Part shown: piece by piece, positions 1 through 11,991 of the stretch
How positions within the stretch are numbered: the first letter of the stretch is position 1
Layout of the letters: each line of letters starts with the position of its first letter
Assembly: GCA_905221615.1 (NCBI GenBank)
Contig: CAJNDT010003446.1
Span: 479,680 to 543,679 of the forward strand
DNA length: 64,000 nt
Direction: 5' to 3'
Source of the DNA: Symbiodinium sp. CCMP2592
Lineage: Eukaryota > Sar > Dinophyceae > Suessiales > Symbiodiniaceae
Notes under the pieces: model-generated
Database searches by the model: none
The model's input: the letters and a program-made list of their open reading frames with translations, nothing else
Told to the model about the DNA's origin: nothing
Translations under genes and position numbers: made by a program

Positions 1-3000
1 TACGTAGTAGGGTTGAAGTTGTCCCTGCCAGTTCCCATCATGTTGGCTCCCCGTGTAATCAACGAAAGCATCTGATTCGTCCGGAAGCGCTTCAAAGTGT
101 AAGTCCCGTTGGGATCATACTGCTTGAAGTTCTCAGGTTCCTTGGCAAAGCGAATGATCTCCTCATCAGTCACATCCCTGCTCACACCAGTCTCTCTGTC
201 CACTACAGCCAATGATCCCCATTTTCCAAGCACATCATAACGTTGGCCAAGTGCGAAGTTCTCTTTCATCTGAAACAACGGCATAGTAGCCCACTTCGCG
301 AAGCCTGACCAAGCCTTGTAGATGGTCCTGCATACCACGAAAGCCATATACGAAAGAGCGACCATGTTGGCGTCAATGCAATGGGCATTTCGCTTCCCTG
401 AGTAGTAGGATGGCTGCATGGCGGTACGTGCAAGTTGTAGCTCAGGATCGATGTTCAAAGACTGGCGGGTGATGGTAGATGGTTCTGGGATTTCCTCAGG
501 TTCCGCAACGGTCTCTACCTCCATGGCTTCCTGCTCCTCTTCGGGCGCCTCAGGCACTGCTGCTGCCGCGGCTTCCATTGTCTGAGCAATGAAGTCACTG
601 GGGATCTCCGTAGGAGTCTCCCGTTGTGGAGAACCTTGGTAATATCCGCTAGAAACGAACTGTGACCAGCAAGACGTGCATCGGGAGAAACATGCTGGAA
701 CGATGTTGTAGCATGCCGGGCACACCCTCATTCTCCTTCCATCCTCGTCTCTGCGTAGGTCTTCGGGTCGCCAATTCTTGATGACAAACTTGATCCCTTT
801 GTCCATGTAGTGATGCCGAACCGTGTTCTCCCTGTGGGACTCCAGGACAGTCGTAAGGTCTCGGATGATCTGCTCCTTGCTGGTGTCGTGGGGTCCAGGA
901 GGCATTTCGCAAAGCAATTCCATGATCTTGCTCGGCGTTCGGTATCTCTCGAACTCAGGGAGCAATGGTGATGCATTGTAGTCCAACACCAGCTCTTTCT
1001 CCAATCGTTCATCGTAGATCTTTTCCACCAGAGCGAAAGAGTGTGTATCTTGAGGATCCGGGACGCAAAACCATACCTCCTTGACGAAATGGAACGGTAT
1101 CGTTCGGCCAACGATCATGATGCCGCTGTCTGTGATACGTCCATCTTCTCGTGCAAGGTCCTGCGATGGGACATGGAGGACCGCCAGTGGCATGTGCTTG
1201 GCATCTCGTCCATGCACCCGCATCTTGGTCGTCGCGTTCCGGTGATCGAACGGTGCAAACACCCCCCAATAGCTGTGGAGTCTGCCGCCTTGGTTGCCTC
1301 GAAATTGGCGCCTGTGGTCGAAGTCCCCGTCGGGGTCCTCCGAACCAGGCATGATGCCTTGCGTGACAATGGAATCCAAGTTGCGACATGCTGTAGCGTG
1401 GAACGCTCCTCCGAGACGTTGCAAGAGGGTCATGGATGGAGATATTGCGAACCTGTTCTTGTCCAACTGAAGCAAATTGTTCTGGGGATCCGAGTGCGCA
1501 GAGTGACCACTTGTAGCCCGAACTGCCCATGGCTTCACCCAGCCGTTGCAAACGTTCAGGTACCTCTGGTTGTGCCGGCAACGATCATTGTTCTGGATCT
1601 CCGTGATCTGGTCAGGAACCGATACCAACATGTTCGAACCTGCGGATCCAAGAGTTTCCACGCCGGGGTCCTTCACTCTCACTCCCAGGAACTGCAACCG
1701 AATCTTGGCCTTGTGGCGTTTCGTGGCTGCGAGCATGTTCCCTTGGAACAATAGCTGAAGTCTTTCATTGTACACTCTCTTCCTCTGTTGCTCATCGGAC
1801 CATGAGACCGCTTCGGTGATGCGTCTGCTTTCATGGGTCCATAGTTGCTCATGCCTCACCAAGTCTTCGATCAGCACCCACCCTCCTTCATCACATCGAA
1901 TGACGCTGCTGAATGCTACCTGGCACCTGTTGTCAAGCCATTCCGAGCCTGGGCGCCTGGCGATTCTGTGACGCAGGTCAGATTGGATGCATGATAGCGC
2001 CCAATCCGCGTTTAGTCTGCGCTGACGGGTGATGTTGCGAAGGACAACTTCGTTCACGATGTCCCATCGATTGTTGATGAAGCTTGCACCCTTGGTTGGG
2101 ATCAGGTCGAGAATCCCGCACCGGATTGGCCTTCCGCCGCCGATGCATTCATAGCCTGCATTGGTGTAGCCCTGAGTGGTATCGTCAAAAGCAAAGCTAG
2201 GACGGTCTCCTCGTTGAGGTAGGCGTCGGTCGCGATGGTCCGAAAGCTGCTCAATGAGGTCCACCACCCGCTGGCTATTCTCTGGTCCTGATTCCTGCAG
2301 TGGTACGCCACAAGCATCATGTAGGCCCCGACGGTTCTCCACATCCGTGCAGAGATTGTGTTTGTTCTCATAACGGATCAAGACCACATCACCCCGTACG
2401 GCTTCGCCTCCGCGTCGCGGTCGGGCTTTGGCCTTGGGTCGTCGGTCCGAGGATGCAACACTCACATGGTCTGTGGTGTCAACGTCCATTGGCTCAGCCT
2501 CTTGTGGAGGTACTCGACGTGGATATCGAAGAAGGCTTTCCTTGATGATCTGGATGCCTCGAAGTACCAGATCCCGGGTTGCAGAATTTTCCGTGCAATT
2601 GGACAGAGTGTGTAGATCACTGCCACAAGCGATACAGAACGTGAGGCGGTCACTTCCGACCGACATTTCGCCTTGAGCGAGCACTCCCACATAGTCCTGA
2701 AGCTGTGCGACAAATCCTTCACGAATCGCCTGCCTGGGATCAGGGCCTTCTGCACCTTGTTCTTCTTCGGGTTGCGCATCCACATCTACATCCTGTGCAG
2801 GTATTGGTGGAGCAACGGAGAACCCTGGATCGTCCGTGACGTTGTCAGCGGCCTGTGTCTCGTCGGTTCTCGCAATCTCTACGGGGTAGATATCACCATC
2901 GACGATCACTGTGAAATCAATCACGAGGTCAGCGGACATGTTGTTGACGATCTCAGCGACTGCTTCATTCTTCTTGGGCGGTGTCCTTTTGCGTGGGGAG

Positions 3001-6000
3001 TCAACCGTGATCAGCTCGATAGCTTCGGCCGACGCGTAGCGGAAGAATGATCTTTCGATTCCCCTCACGCACGCATTTGCTCCCTCAAGGCCACCCCAAT
3101 TCGGAAAATGACTTGGGTGTCTCATTGCAATTGTAAGAAGCCCGAGCGCCAGCTCCACCGTGTCACCCAGGAGTTCCTCCTTGGGCAAGGCTGACCCTCT
3201 GTAGCATTCTTGGCGCTCCTCCGGAGTCAAAAGCATTCTCATGAAACCAGCATAAGCGCAGTTCCCGGCATCGTAGTAGCAGATGTAGCATGTCTTGCCT
3301 TCGGAATCGTATCCCCTGTCCCATGCCAACTGTTTGGCCTTTCCCCATGCCGCGTACTCGATGGCCTGACTGGCTGTGATTCGGAGACCACCGTAGTGAG
3401 AAACCGTCTTGCCAATGTCTTCGTAGACCACTTCCGCACAAGCTTTGAGGAACTCCTTGATGTCCATGCGAGGGTCCACAAATTGAAGCCTCAGGTCATA
3501 AAGGTGCTTTGCGCAAGCCAAGGTGTACTTCTGGGACGCGACCAAGTCATTGAAGGAGCCGATTTGATGCTGCATCTTCAAGGCTGAAGTATGCGCGCAC
3601 CCAATGCAGTGTCCAGGATACCCGTTTCCGGTCGGCTTGAAGAAGGCCTGTGCGTAGCACTCAGCCAACTTCATTGCGTCACATCCAGGCAATAGAACGT
3701 TCTCCCTTTGACATAACCGGTGTTCGGGGTCGCATAGGTGTCGATCCGGAACCAGTAGTGCCTGTTGTCGTAGTAGGCTTCGGGAACGGTCATGGCGATG
3801 TCAAAATCCTGCCAGGTGACTGTGGACGATTCAGCGACCGTGTCACCCTGGGCACCCGACCTGATCTGTTGCTGCTGTTCTCCCGTAAACCATGTCTGCG
3901 AAATCCTGGTGGACGTCTTGACTTCACTCTTGTCCTCCCAAATCTCGACAAGCGACGGGTGAGCGACTGAGTCGGCGCGGACAGTTTCGTCCCATGAGCG
4001 AACTTTCGATGCCTCAACAAAGCACGTGGATACCATCTTCTCGCAGAACAGCTGCTTCTCGTAGATAGCGAAGCCCAATTTGAACCTGACCCGATTGTCC
4101 GGTGCTGGCACCTTTTCGGCTGACAGTGTATGCACGCCTGACGACGCATGTTTCATCTGGCTGTACATTCTTGACCAAAACGAAGATCCATGAATCACCA
4201 CGCATGCTCGGGCCCGCAACTCCAGTTCAATATACATTCCCAGCGCGTGGAAACCGTTGAACAGAGAAGCTTTGTGCTGAAGGTAATTGCTAGCTGCTCC
4301 AACGAACCGTAAGTCGTGATTGATGTTGACAATTGAAGGGCGCGTGGTACGCTTCCCTGCCGCAATGATAGGGTCAACGTACGTGATCTTGAGCTGTCGC
4401 TGCAAGTCAGTGCGAATTGCTGCTCCGTCTCCAACCTCACTCATCGGAAAGGACATGTTCTCGATGAGGATCGCTTGGAGAGACAGATGGTAATGCAATG
4501 TGACGGTTGCAAGCTGCTCTTCAGTCAAGCCATCCAATGTCGCATTCACAGATTCCAACGATCCTTTTGTGACTTGGAAGTTGTAGTTGGCACCTGCGGT
4601 GATCGACGGGCTCACAATGTAGACCTCGCTCCATCCATGCATGCCGAGGTTCTCTCTCACCGTGTGCGTTGATCCCCTGGTCCTTGCAACCATGTCAAAG
4701 TCCTGGACGAGGATTGTGCACTGAGAGCGCATAGTCGCGGCATCGGGTTTGCCACCCATGCCCAAACTATTGCGAAATCCATTCAGCGTGTTCATGGTGT
4801 TGATCCTTGCTTCTTCCGGAATTTCATCATTGTCGACAAGATCGCTGTCTGCCTCGATCATCACTGCCGAGGTAAGCATTGGAGGAGAAGGAAGATGCAC
4901 GCATGATACCAATGCCAATGCATGGTACAGCCGTGAATACATTCGTAACCACACCTTTGTACTCAGCTTCACGTAGACCTTCAGGTTGAGACCCTTGTCA
5001 TCATTTTGAGAGACGGAACGGATCCTTGCCAAATAGGTCACCAGTCTTCTGACGTAATGCTGAATCGGTGTGGTCCCCACGTCGTGGTTGGCCACAAACT
5101 TTGGCGTCTCATCAATGGTAGGTGGGTACTCGTCTTGATCACGGGTCGTCGTCAGCAAGATCGAGCGACAGCCCTTCTCATCGATGTTGACATAATGGTA
5201 CCAACTTTCCTGAGCGCCAGCGGGGATTGGAGCTTCCTCCCATGTCGGTTGCGATGGTTCCTCTTCCGGTTGCGAAGTCGGTTGTTGTGGAGGAGGTGCC
5301 GCAGAAGATGACGACGCCGATGCCGTTGCCTCGTCCGTCCTTGCCCTCTTTGGTCCGTGGCTAGGGGTGGCTCGAGGTCCGGCAGCGGATCCTTGCGATT
5401 GTTCCGGCGTTCTTCCATGCTCAGGGTGCACGATTCCTTCCGGTTCGAGGTTGCTTGCCGTAGGCATCGCAACTCTCCCCGTTGAGTATACCCAGCTAGG
5501 ATGCCGTTGAAGGTTGGGCGGAAATAGGCCATCATCTTGCATAAGCGGATTTGGTGCCCTCATCTGTTGGAATTCCGCTTCCCATATGCCCAATGTGGCG
5601 CGTTTGGTAGAGCAGTCGACCACGTACCCAGATTCAACTCCGCATTGATTCCAGGTGTAGCCACGGAACGCATCCGGCAATTGGAAACCGTTCTTGTCCT
5701 GAGCTGCACATACGGCATCCACATGGTGCTTGAGGAAAGCATACGTGGTGTAGTCGGAATCAGGGAGCACGTCGTTAGACCATCTGTAATGCGGGAGTCC
5801 AGTTTGTGGATCGACCCATGATACGTAGGAATGAAGCACGTGGAGACAGACACTGAACGCCTGGAGTGAGTTCATCGCAAAGGCGAGCGGATGTCCCATG
5901 CCTTGAGGCAATGTGCGCATCATCAAAGCCAGCTGGTGAACGTTGATTGGCGTAGCGCCATCGTTGCTCGCTGCGCATTCCTGGTTGTAGGTCCGAAGTC

Positions 6001-6775
6001 CATACCCAGTGTGCTTTGCGAACATGTACATCAGCTTGCACACCCTACATAACGTAGGCTCTCCCAACAAGTCGGATTGGTCAGGTGCTCTGCCTGACAT
6101 GGGCAACTTGTGGTAGTAGTCCTGATTCACCGTATACCATTGTTGAATTCTCGTGTCTGTCACGGTCTGGTAGGGCGTCTCCACGGAGTTGATGAGAACG
6201 GCGAGATTGTAGTACACGTCCGCGCTGACGATGTTCCTGGTTGCAGTGTTCAAGTCGAACCGAACTTGTTTTCTTTCTTGTTCCAGTTCAACCACAGCCA
6301 ACTTTGCATCATCGCGGATCACTTCCTCGTCCACCATAAATCTTGTGATGGCACTGAACTTCCCTTCGTAGTCAGCAACAATGTGTTTGAGACCTCCACC
6401 AAACTTGATGACCATGGCGAGTATCTCCCCATAGGGCTTGTCCATGTACTCCTCCGGGGCAGCAAATATGCAAGCCTTGAGGATTTCCCGGACTCGAATG
6501 GAAAGATCCCCTCCTGGCGACAGATTTGCACACGTGAACAGCAAGACCAACGGAGGTGCTTTGAACGCTGCCCATGTGCGAATGAGATCATTGTCGACCA
6601 CTTTGTCTTTCGTAATCTTTGGCGGGAGCGAAACGCTCTGCGACGAATCCCCAGAATACATCTCCAGGAACTTGTGGAACTTCAGAAACGTTCGCATCAT
6701 CCCACCAGATGGGAAAACTTCTTCGTGGTCCACTCCTTCGAAGGCCAGCTCGTAGGCATTGTAGCTTTCAGCCAT
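1..6775 (-). pseudogene. Copy 2 ORF3 remnant with a 1-bp frameshift, running off the left edge
   Basis: Same start and context as ORF3 of copy 1. The first 1034 codons run from 6775 to a premature stop at 3671, caused by loss of one A near 3688 (copy 1 ccagagcaat, copy 2 ccaggcaat). The shift comes just at the first cysteine cluster. From about 3690 to position 1 the original frame remains open on the far side of the shift, including the KptA/Tpt1-like segment (about 1090-1410) and the zinc-ribbon-like cluster. The last ~200 codons lie outside the window. A four-base substitution at about 2289-2292 is another copy difference. Confidence 0.9.
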
Positions 6776-6887
6776 GGCTCGGGGTTCGGTCCTTCCTCCG
6801 TAGGAGAGAAGTCCCTACACCCTACTCGACTTCACGGTTCCGGGTTCTCCGTAAGAGGCACCCTTCCCCGATCCGTCCGGTCAGACC

Positions 6888-9800
6888 TTAGTTGTTCCTT
6901 AGTTGGGGCTGTCTAATAGCCCCTTCATCAGCGTCTACACACTGATGTTGCTGCCATGCAATGTCCTCAGATTCATGTGCATCGTGACTGACACTGACAT
7001 GAGCTCGAACAAGGCTGCGAACATTCTTCGCAATCGACCGCCATGAAACATCAATGCGCTGCAACAAACTGCTCTTCGATTCATGGTCCAAGCAATCATC
7101 CAGTCTCACCATCAAACGATCCGCTTCAGGCATGTTAGAGAACATGATCCTGCGTCCACCACCATCGCCACCAGCACCAACATGGTCATCAATCTTAACC
7201 TTCGTCACTTTGCCACTTGAAACAAGAGCACGCAACTCTGGCCAAGACCAACATGAACATGAAGAAGGCATGTCAAGCGAAAAAATAGACGTCGGAAAAT
7301 TCCGCACACTTCTTCAGCAGGCGTTTGAGAGATTTCAAGATACTTCCAGGACCAGCACCTGATCGCAAAAGCGATGCCACGAATAGCACAGGTGTGCGCA
7401 GGTCATTCCGGCACGCATCCTTCATTGCACCGATAAGGCTGTCCTCATCGGCCTTAGAGCCAATCAGCTCCTTGCAAGTTATGCGAGCGCATCCCTTAGT
7501 GGACTTAGGCACGGCGTAGCCATTGCCCAAGCCACATAGGTGAACGATCATGCGGTCAGGCTTTCGTCCACCAGCCTTCGACGGCATGGCTACCAATCTC
7601 CCATCGCCCGTTGCCTGAAACTTCAAGGCTTTAAGCAATCTCCTGGAGATTTGGCTAGTCAACTCGCATTTATCAGATCGATCCTTAGCGTCCGAATCGG
7701 TCATGTGCAAATGTTTGGACGAGCACACGTCAGACGACTTAGGATGCAACGCGACGTTTGCGGCAATGTACTCCCATTCATCCTTGCAGTAGCCGAGCTA
7801 GACGGCGGTTCCGGGAGATACAGGATCCCGAAAGGTATAACGTTGCCCGTGAGTGCATCCTTGGATCTTGATGCTCTTCCACATGGCATCTTCCTGAAGT
7901 CCTTTGTACTGCTTGGTTTCCTGGACTGGTACTCGAGGAGGTACTTCGATGATGATTTGGAACCCCCATGATGCCGCTCTGCGCGCAATTCTTTGGACGA
8001 CCTCCCCCCATGGGTAGTCTGTCCGCAATTTGGCCCTTTCAGGGTTGTCAGCGATTTTCCGACTCAGCCACGAATTCTTGCCTAACATCCCTGCACCAAT
8101 GAAGATCACGGAGTTAGGGTTGATTTTCCTTGCTTCCACCACATCGAAGAGGTAGGCGCACATGGCGTCGTCAACTTCTCGCCCCATACTCAGAACATTT
8201 ACTTGCAGCCCAGGGTCATAGTGAGAGTCGGGAGCATGCTGTGCAATGCAATCCTTGCCTGGAGCATACTCATTCCACCAGTTCTCCTCATCGACCCCTA
8301 CCAATGTCCACACCGTCACTGCTTTTGGAGCATCTTTGATAGTGATACGGTACTTCCACCGGCTGTAAGGATTCTTGTAGGTATGGACCAACCCTCCACC
8401 GTGGTCGAGGAATTGGATCACCAGGCCCTCCTTGGGTTTGTTTTCGGCGAAATTGACCACGTGAGGCACAATTGCTCCATCATATCCTTGATATTCCCTT
8501 TTCTGTTCAGCCGCATCATGCCATACATCCTCGTACACTGACGACCATTGGTCATAACCGAATTGAGAGGATTGACTTTTGGACTGGCCGTTGAAACAAA
8601 GAGGCAATGTAAAGCCCTGGTACCCCCCATGGATGGCACGCGCCAGTGTGACAACCACCGCTCGCCATTTGGCGGGCAGGGCGCGCACATAAGACTGGCC
8701 CAAAGGCGGTTCAGGAGGAGGCAAAAACGGCGGCGCAAGGACGTCCGCAATAGCGGCTGGGCGCAAATGCCCCCGTACAGGATGGTACTGAAACACAGCA
8801 CGCTCCACATAGCGGTCGAACTTGCCCGGTGTATCACGGATAGCAGCACGATCCTCCATCTGGTGCCACTGCCCCTCGCGAAGAATCCAAGTCGACCGAA
8901 GGTAACGACCAGGCGGCAACGCGGAAGGCGGCCCCCGCAACATGCGCGGGAACTTGACAACCAGGATGGGGTCCACACTGTCATGTTCTTGCAAGCCTTC
9001 CTTACTCGACAATCCAGCGCGAGACAACACCTGAGGGAGGATCGGCGTCTGCGTGTAAGGAAAACAAGGCACCTCGCTCTTGAACGAGTAATGTTGTTGC
9101 CCCTTCTCATCCGTGCTTTGGGTATGAGTAGGGCGCATCAGATCCATAATCTCTTGGGAGCCAATGAGAGCCGGCGGAAAAATGTTGATGAGCTGACACG
9201 CATGTGTCCAGGACACAGAATCCTTGAACGACTTGGTGTGTATGTCCGCTGACATCTTGGCAGTGACCTCATAGGCAAGAGAAACGTCACCTTCCTGAAA
9301 GATAGAATGCATCCATCCAATGCAGATGCCGTGGGTACGTTCCAAATGACGCATAGTCGGATTCTTGCCCGTGCGAATCACCCCGATCATGGTCTGGTTG
9401 TCGTCGTAGAAGACGAAGTTGGGGTCTTGCCCCCCAAGCGGCTGCCACAACGTGATAGCAGGCAATCCAAGACGTGACATGGCAAAGTCGGCCGCGACAA
9501 TCTCGGCCTCAGGTGTGGAATGACTCAAGCACCCCTGCCTTTTGCTAAGTTCCGCCAAGGGAAATCTTGTGTGAGAACCTTGAATGTGCAAGTGAGCACC
9601 GGAGGTAGATTTCAAACTTTCTCCACAACCTGCATAGTCCGCATCTGCAAACAGCCCGATGGACGAGTCCTCCAAGGAGTTCCCGAACCATCCAATCATC
9701 ATGTGATGTTTGGACTGGTGCACATAGGCCATGAGATGATGAAGAAGAGCATCCTCCTTCTTGGTCCATTTCGTGATCTTGCGTGCGAGATTGTTGATAC

Positions 9801-11400
9801 TGCGCAGAAGATCAAAGCGGCAAATGCGCGCGGCATAAAGCAATTTCATGAGAATGCTTGCTGCCTGCGGAGCAAGTGCGCCGCGATTAGCCTCGTTGAG
9901 CTCCTCTTCCTCTGGCGCCTTGGGAATAGGTGGAGGCGGAACAAGCCGACCGTCCTTATCAACAGGCATGGTGTGTCCACACCACGTGCATCGATGGCTT
10001 TTACCTGACTGTGCCGGAGCGCGAGCTGGGTGATTCTTAGTCTCCTCAGCCGGACTCGGCGATGGTACCGTCTTGAATTTGGTCGGATCGAACCCAGTCA
10101 CGTCGCAGTACTTCTTGACTGTCATGTCCAGGTACGTCTCCATGTCGTAGGTAACGGTCTGCACCTTCGTTTTGTCATGCAACGTTGCCTCGCCCTTGGA
10201 GATGCGACAACCCAGATACAAACCTAGTGGCGTCTCTTCTTCCAATCGGAGTTCTTGGCGCAGCATGTCCCAGCCCTTGGGTAGATTCTCTTTGGGTCCT
10301 GCCATCTTGAGATCATCCACGTAGATGACAAGTAAGAGCTTCATTTGCGGGTGGAAATACAATGAGGGCCATTCGTCGCCAATTGGCTTGAATCCTACTT
10401 TCTGTACCGCGGTGTGGCAATGTTGTTCCCACATGGTTCCTGCGTCAGGATGTCCGTACAGAGCTTTGATCAGGCGGCACACAGGCCTACGGAATTTATG
10501 CCGTTTCGCAGATGGATGCCAGGCTTCATCAGGCAGTTCAACCCAACATGGAGTTCCCGATAGTCTCGCCTGAATGTATGCTTGGATAGCATCCGCCATC
10601 TGGACATCGTTGCCAGGAAGGCATCCGTAATAATCTGCCCACCGTGAGGCGTCAAACGTAGCCGGGGATTTCCCCCAGTCCTGAAACAATGCGGCTTCCA
10701 TGTTCTGGTCTTTGACCTGATCACCGAGTAGTACACCTCGCCCTTTGAACTTCCTGGCAGGATCGTCCTCTTTGAGCTGATAGTTCTTCTCGTATATCAG
10801 TCCATGTACTCGCGCCATATGTACTTTCTCACCTTTCTTCTTTGCCTCAGCGACGACGTCGTCATATTCACGCGTAGTTGAGAAATCAACCACCTCTTGG
10901 TCCCACAATCCCTTCCATTCTTTCATGAAAGCTTCCATGGCCTTGGGGTTGTTGACCATCTCCTTGCGTGTGACGGGTCGAGTGACCATGGCATTGAAGC
11001 ATGATCCTCCTGCCTGATTCTTTTCCCGATGTACGTTTCTGTGAGAAGTCGTACACGGCATAGATGGAATCCAGTTGTCACCCATGACCATGTGTGCCGG
11101 AACAGCCGGCACGACGTCTGCCAAGAATTGTTCTTGTGTGTATTGATCCACATAGGATTGTGCCCAGGACCATCCATCGTCGTCATCAATGGGCACGTTG
11201 AGTTGCAGATCGATTTCTTCACATGGAACAATCTTGGGAAAGATCATGTTGTCCAAAATCTTGGTGACTATTTTCTTCCCTATCACAGCCTTCTTCCGGT
11301 CTTTCTTGGCAACTCGAGCTTTGTCTCGCTTTTCTTTCTTGTGCGCTGCCTTCTTCTCCGCTTCACTCATTTTCTTCCATGCTTCCGGAGAATAGGAATG
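6888..11400 (-). pseudogene. Copy 2 ORF2 remnant: reverse transcriptase, RNase H and C-terminal extension, broken
   Basis: Equivalent to ORF2 of copy 1 from about residue 1704 to the end. It is open from the gap through reverse transcriptase (YVDD near 10315-10325) and RNase H to 7798. There a Glu codon has become TAG (plus-strand cta at 7798-7800, ctc in copy 1). Beyond it the frame reopens to an A-run at 7280-7285, which has six A where copy 1 has five, shifting the frame. The last part, ending at the normal stop at 6888, is in a third frame. The missing N-terminal half is cut by the N gap. The catalytic RT and RNase H residues remain, but the C-terminal extension is lost from any translation product. 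Confidence 0.9.
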
Positions 11401-11500
11401 NNNNNNNNNNNNNNNNNNNNNNNNNNNNNNNNNNNNNNNNNNNNNNNNNNNNNNNNNNNNNNNNNNNNNNNNNNNNNNNNNNNNNNNNNNNNNNNNNNNN
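11401..11500. other. Assembly gap (100 N)
   Basis: Exactly 100 N, a conventional placeholder for unknown length. The left flank equals copy 1 position 24123 and the right flank equals 30714. If copy 2 were complete, about 6.6 kb would be missing here. Confidence 0.95.
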
Positions 11501-11727
11501 GATTGCTCAGGATAGAAGACACTTATAGCACTTAGCTATTGGCATTGACTTGAGCCAAACGTTGCGTGGGCGGTCACATAGAAAGGTAAAGACGAGGGAC
11601 GCGTAGCGTGCCCCCTTAGAGTCGAGGGACGCGTAGCGTGCCCCCTTCTCTTGCACTTTACACGGTCTTGCTCACAGCTCTTATAGTGACACCTTAGAAC
11701 TTGACAAGGCATCGCAGTCCGTTCGCA
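11501..11727 (-). repeat. Partial LTR: 3' LTR of copy 1, perhaps shared as 5' LTR of copy 2
   Basis: These 227 bases align without indels to 30714-30940, with three mismatches (11540, 11593 and 11671 region). The LTR starts TGCGAACG at 11727, directly after a six-G run on the sense strand, as expected for a 3' LTR. The remaining ~204 bp would lie in the N gap. Because copy 2 continues in the same orientation beyond the gap, this could be a single LTR shared by two tandem elements, or two LTRs collapsed in assembly. Confidence 0.85.
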
Positions 11728-11733
11728 CCCCCC
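11728..11733 (-). promoter_or_regulatory. Polypurine tract of copy 1
   Basis: On the sense (minus) strand the sequence reads CATGGGGGG immediately before the LTR start TGCGAACG. A purine run abutting the 3' LTR is the standard primer site for plus-strand DNA synthesis. It is short, but its placement is exact, and it independently supports the LTR boundary at 11727. Confidence 0.7.
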
Positions 11734-11991
11734 ATGATTTGCGTCTCCGACGCTGCTCACCCGGAAGATGGCACGATAGGACAACAGAAAATGTTCCGCC
11801 GCAACGTTGACATTGAAAATCAGAGCTTTGCATCCCAATTAGAAACGTTGTGACACTCATCTACGTCAGTAACGATCCCCTGAAATGGCAACCGAATCAG
11901 GCGTCACCGAAGAAAGAAGCATTCGCGATGGCATTCCATGGGCGAAGCTCAGAGGTCACGAACTGATAGGCGAGGAAGACCAAGCGTTGAT
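11734..11991 (-). other. 3' untranslated region of copy 1
   Basis: 258 bases between the ORF3 stop and the polypurine tract. No further reading frame on the element strand and no clear hairpin terminator was noticed. Confidence 0.6.

Larger units (their letters stand above)
1..11400 (-). mobile_element. Second copy of the same retrotransposon, decayed and truncated (copy 2)
   Basis: This stretch matches copy 1 with an offset of 12592 bases (position 1 equals 12593), changing to 12593, 12592, 12591 and then 12723 through small indels and the 132-bp duplication in copy 1. By eye the first kilobase differs by only about three substitutions. It carries the second half of ORF2 and most of ORF3 in the same orientation. 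The match ends exactly at the N gap, where the equivalent copy 1 position is 24123. Everything upstream (ORF1, first half of ORF2, most of the LTR) is either hidden in the gap or deleted. The element continues past the left edge. It carries one nonsense change and two frameshifts in coding regions and is unlikely to work on its own. Confidence 0.92.

Noticed and set aside
1041-1754. Plus-strand frames of 100-268 codons opposite ORF2 and ORF3 (for example 1041-1754, 6110-6916, 18703-19494, 21271-22200)
   Set aside because: They are mirror-frame shadows of the retrotransposon ORFs. They appear in both copies only because the sense protein is conserved, and none has a domain of its own.
7516-7535. 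CGTAGCCATT followed by GCCCAAG, resembling the spliced leader
   Set aside because: It matches only the 5' half plus a loose tail, lies antisense within the coding part of ORF2, and is explained by conserved codons.
7517-7700. Possible functional differences in the copy 2 C-terminal fragments (6888-7307 and 7273-7749) as separate small genes
   Set aside because: They are pieces of ORF2 separated by a frameshift and a nonsense change; copy 1 shows the continuous frame.
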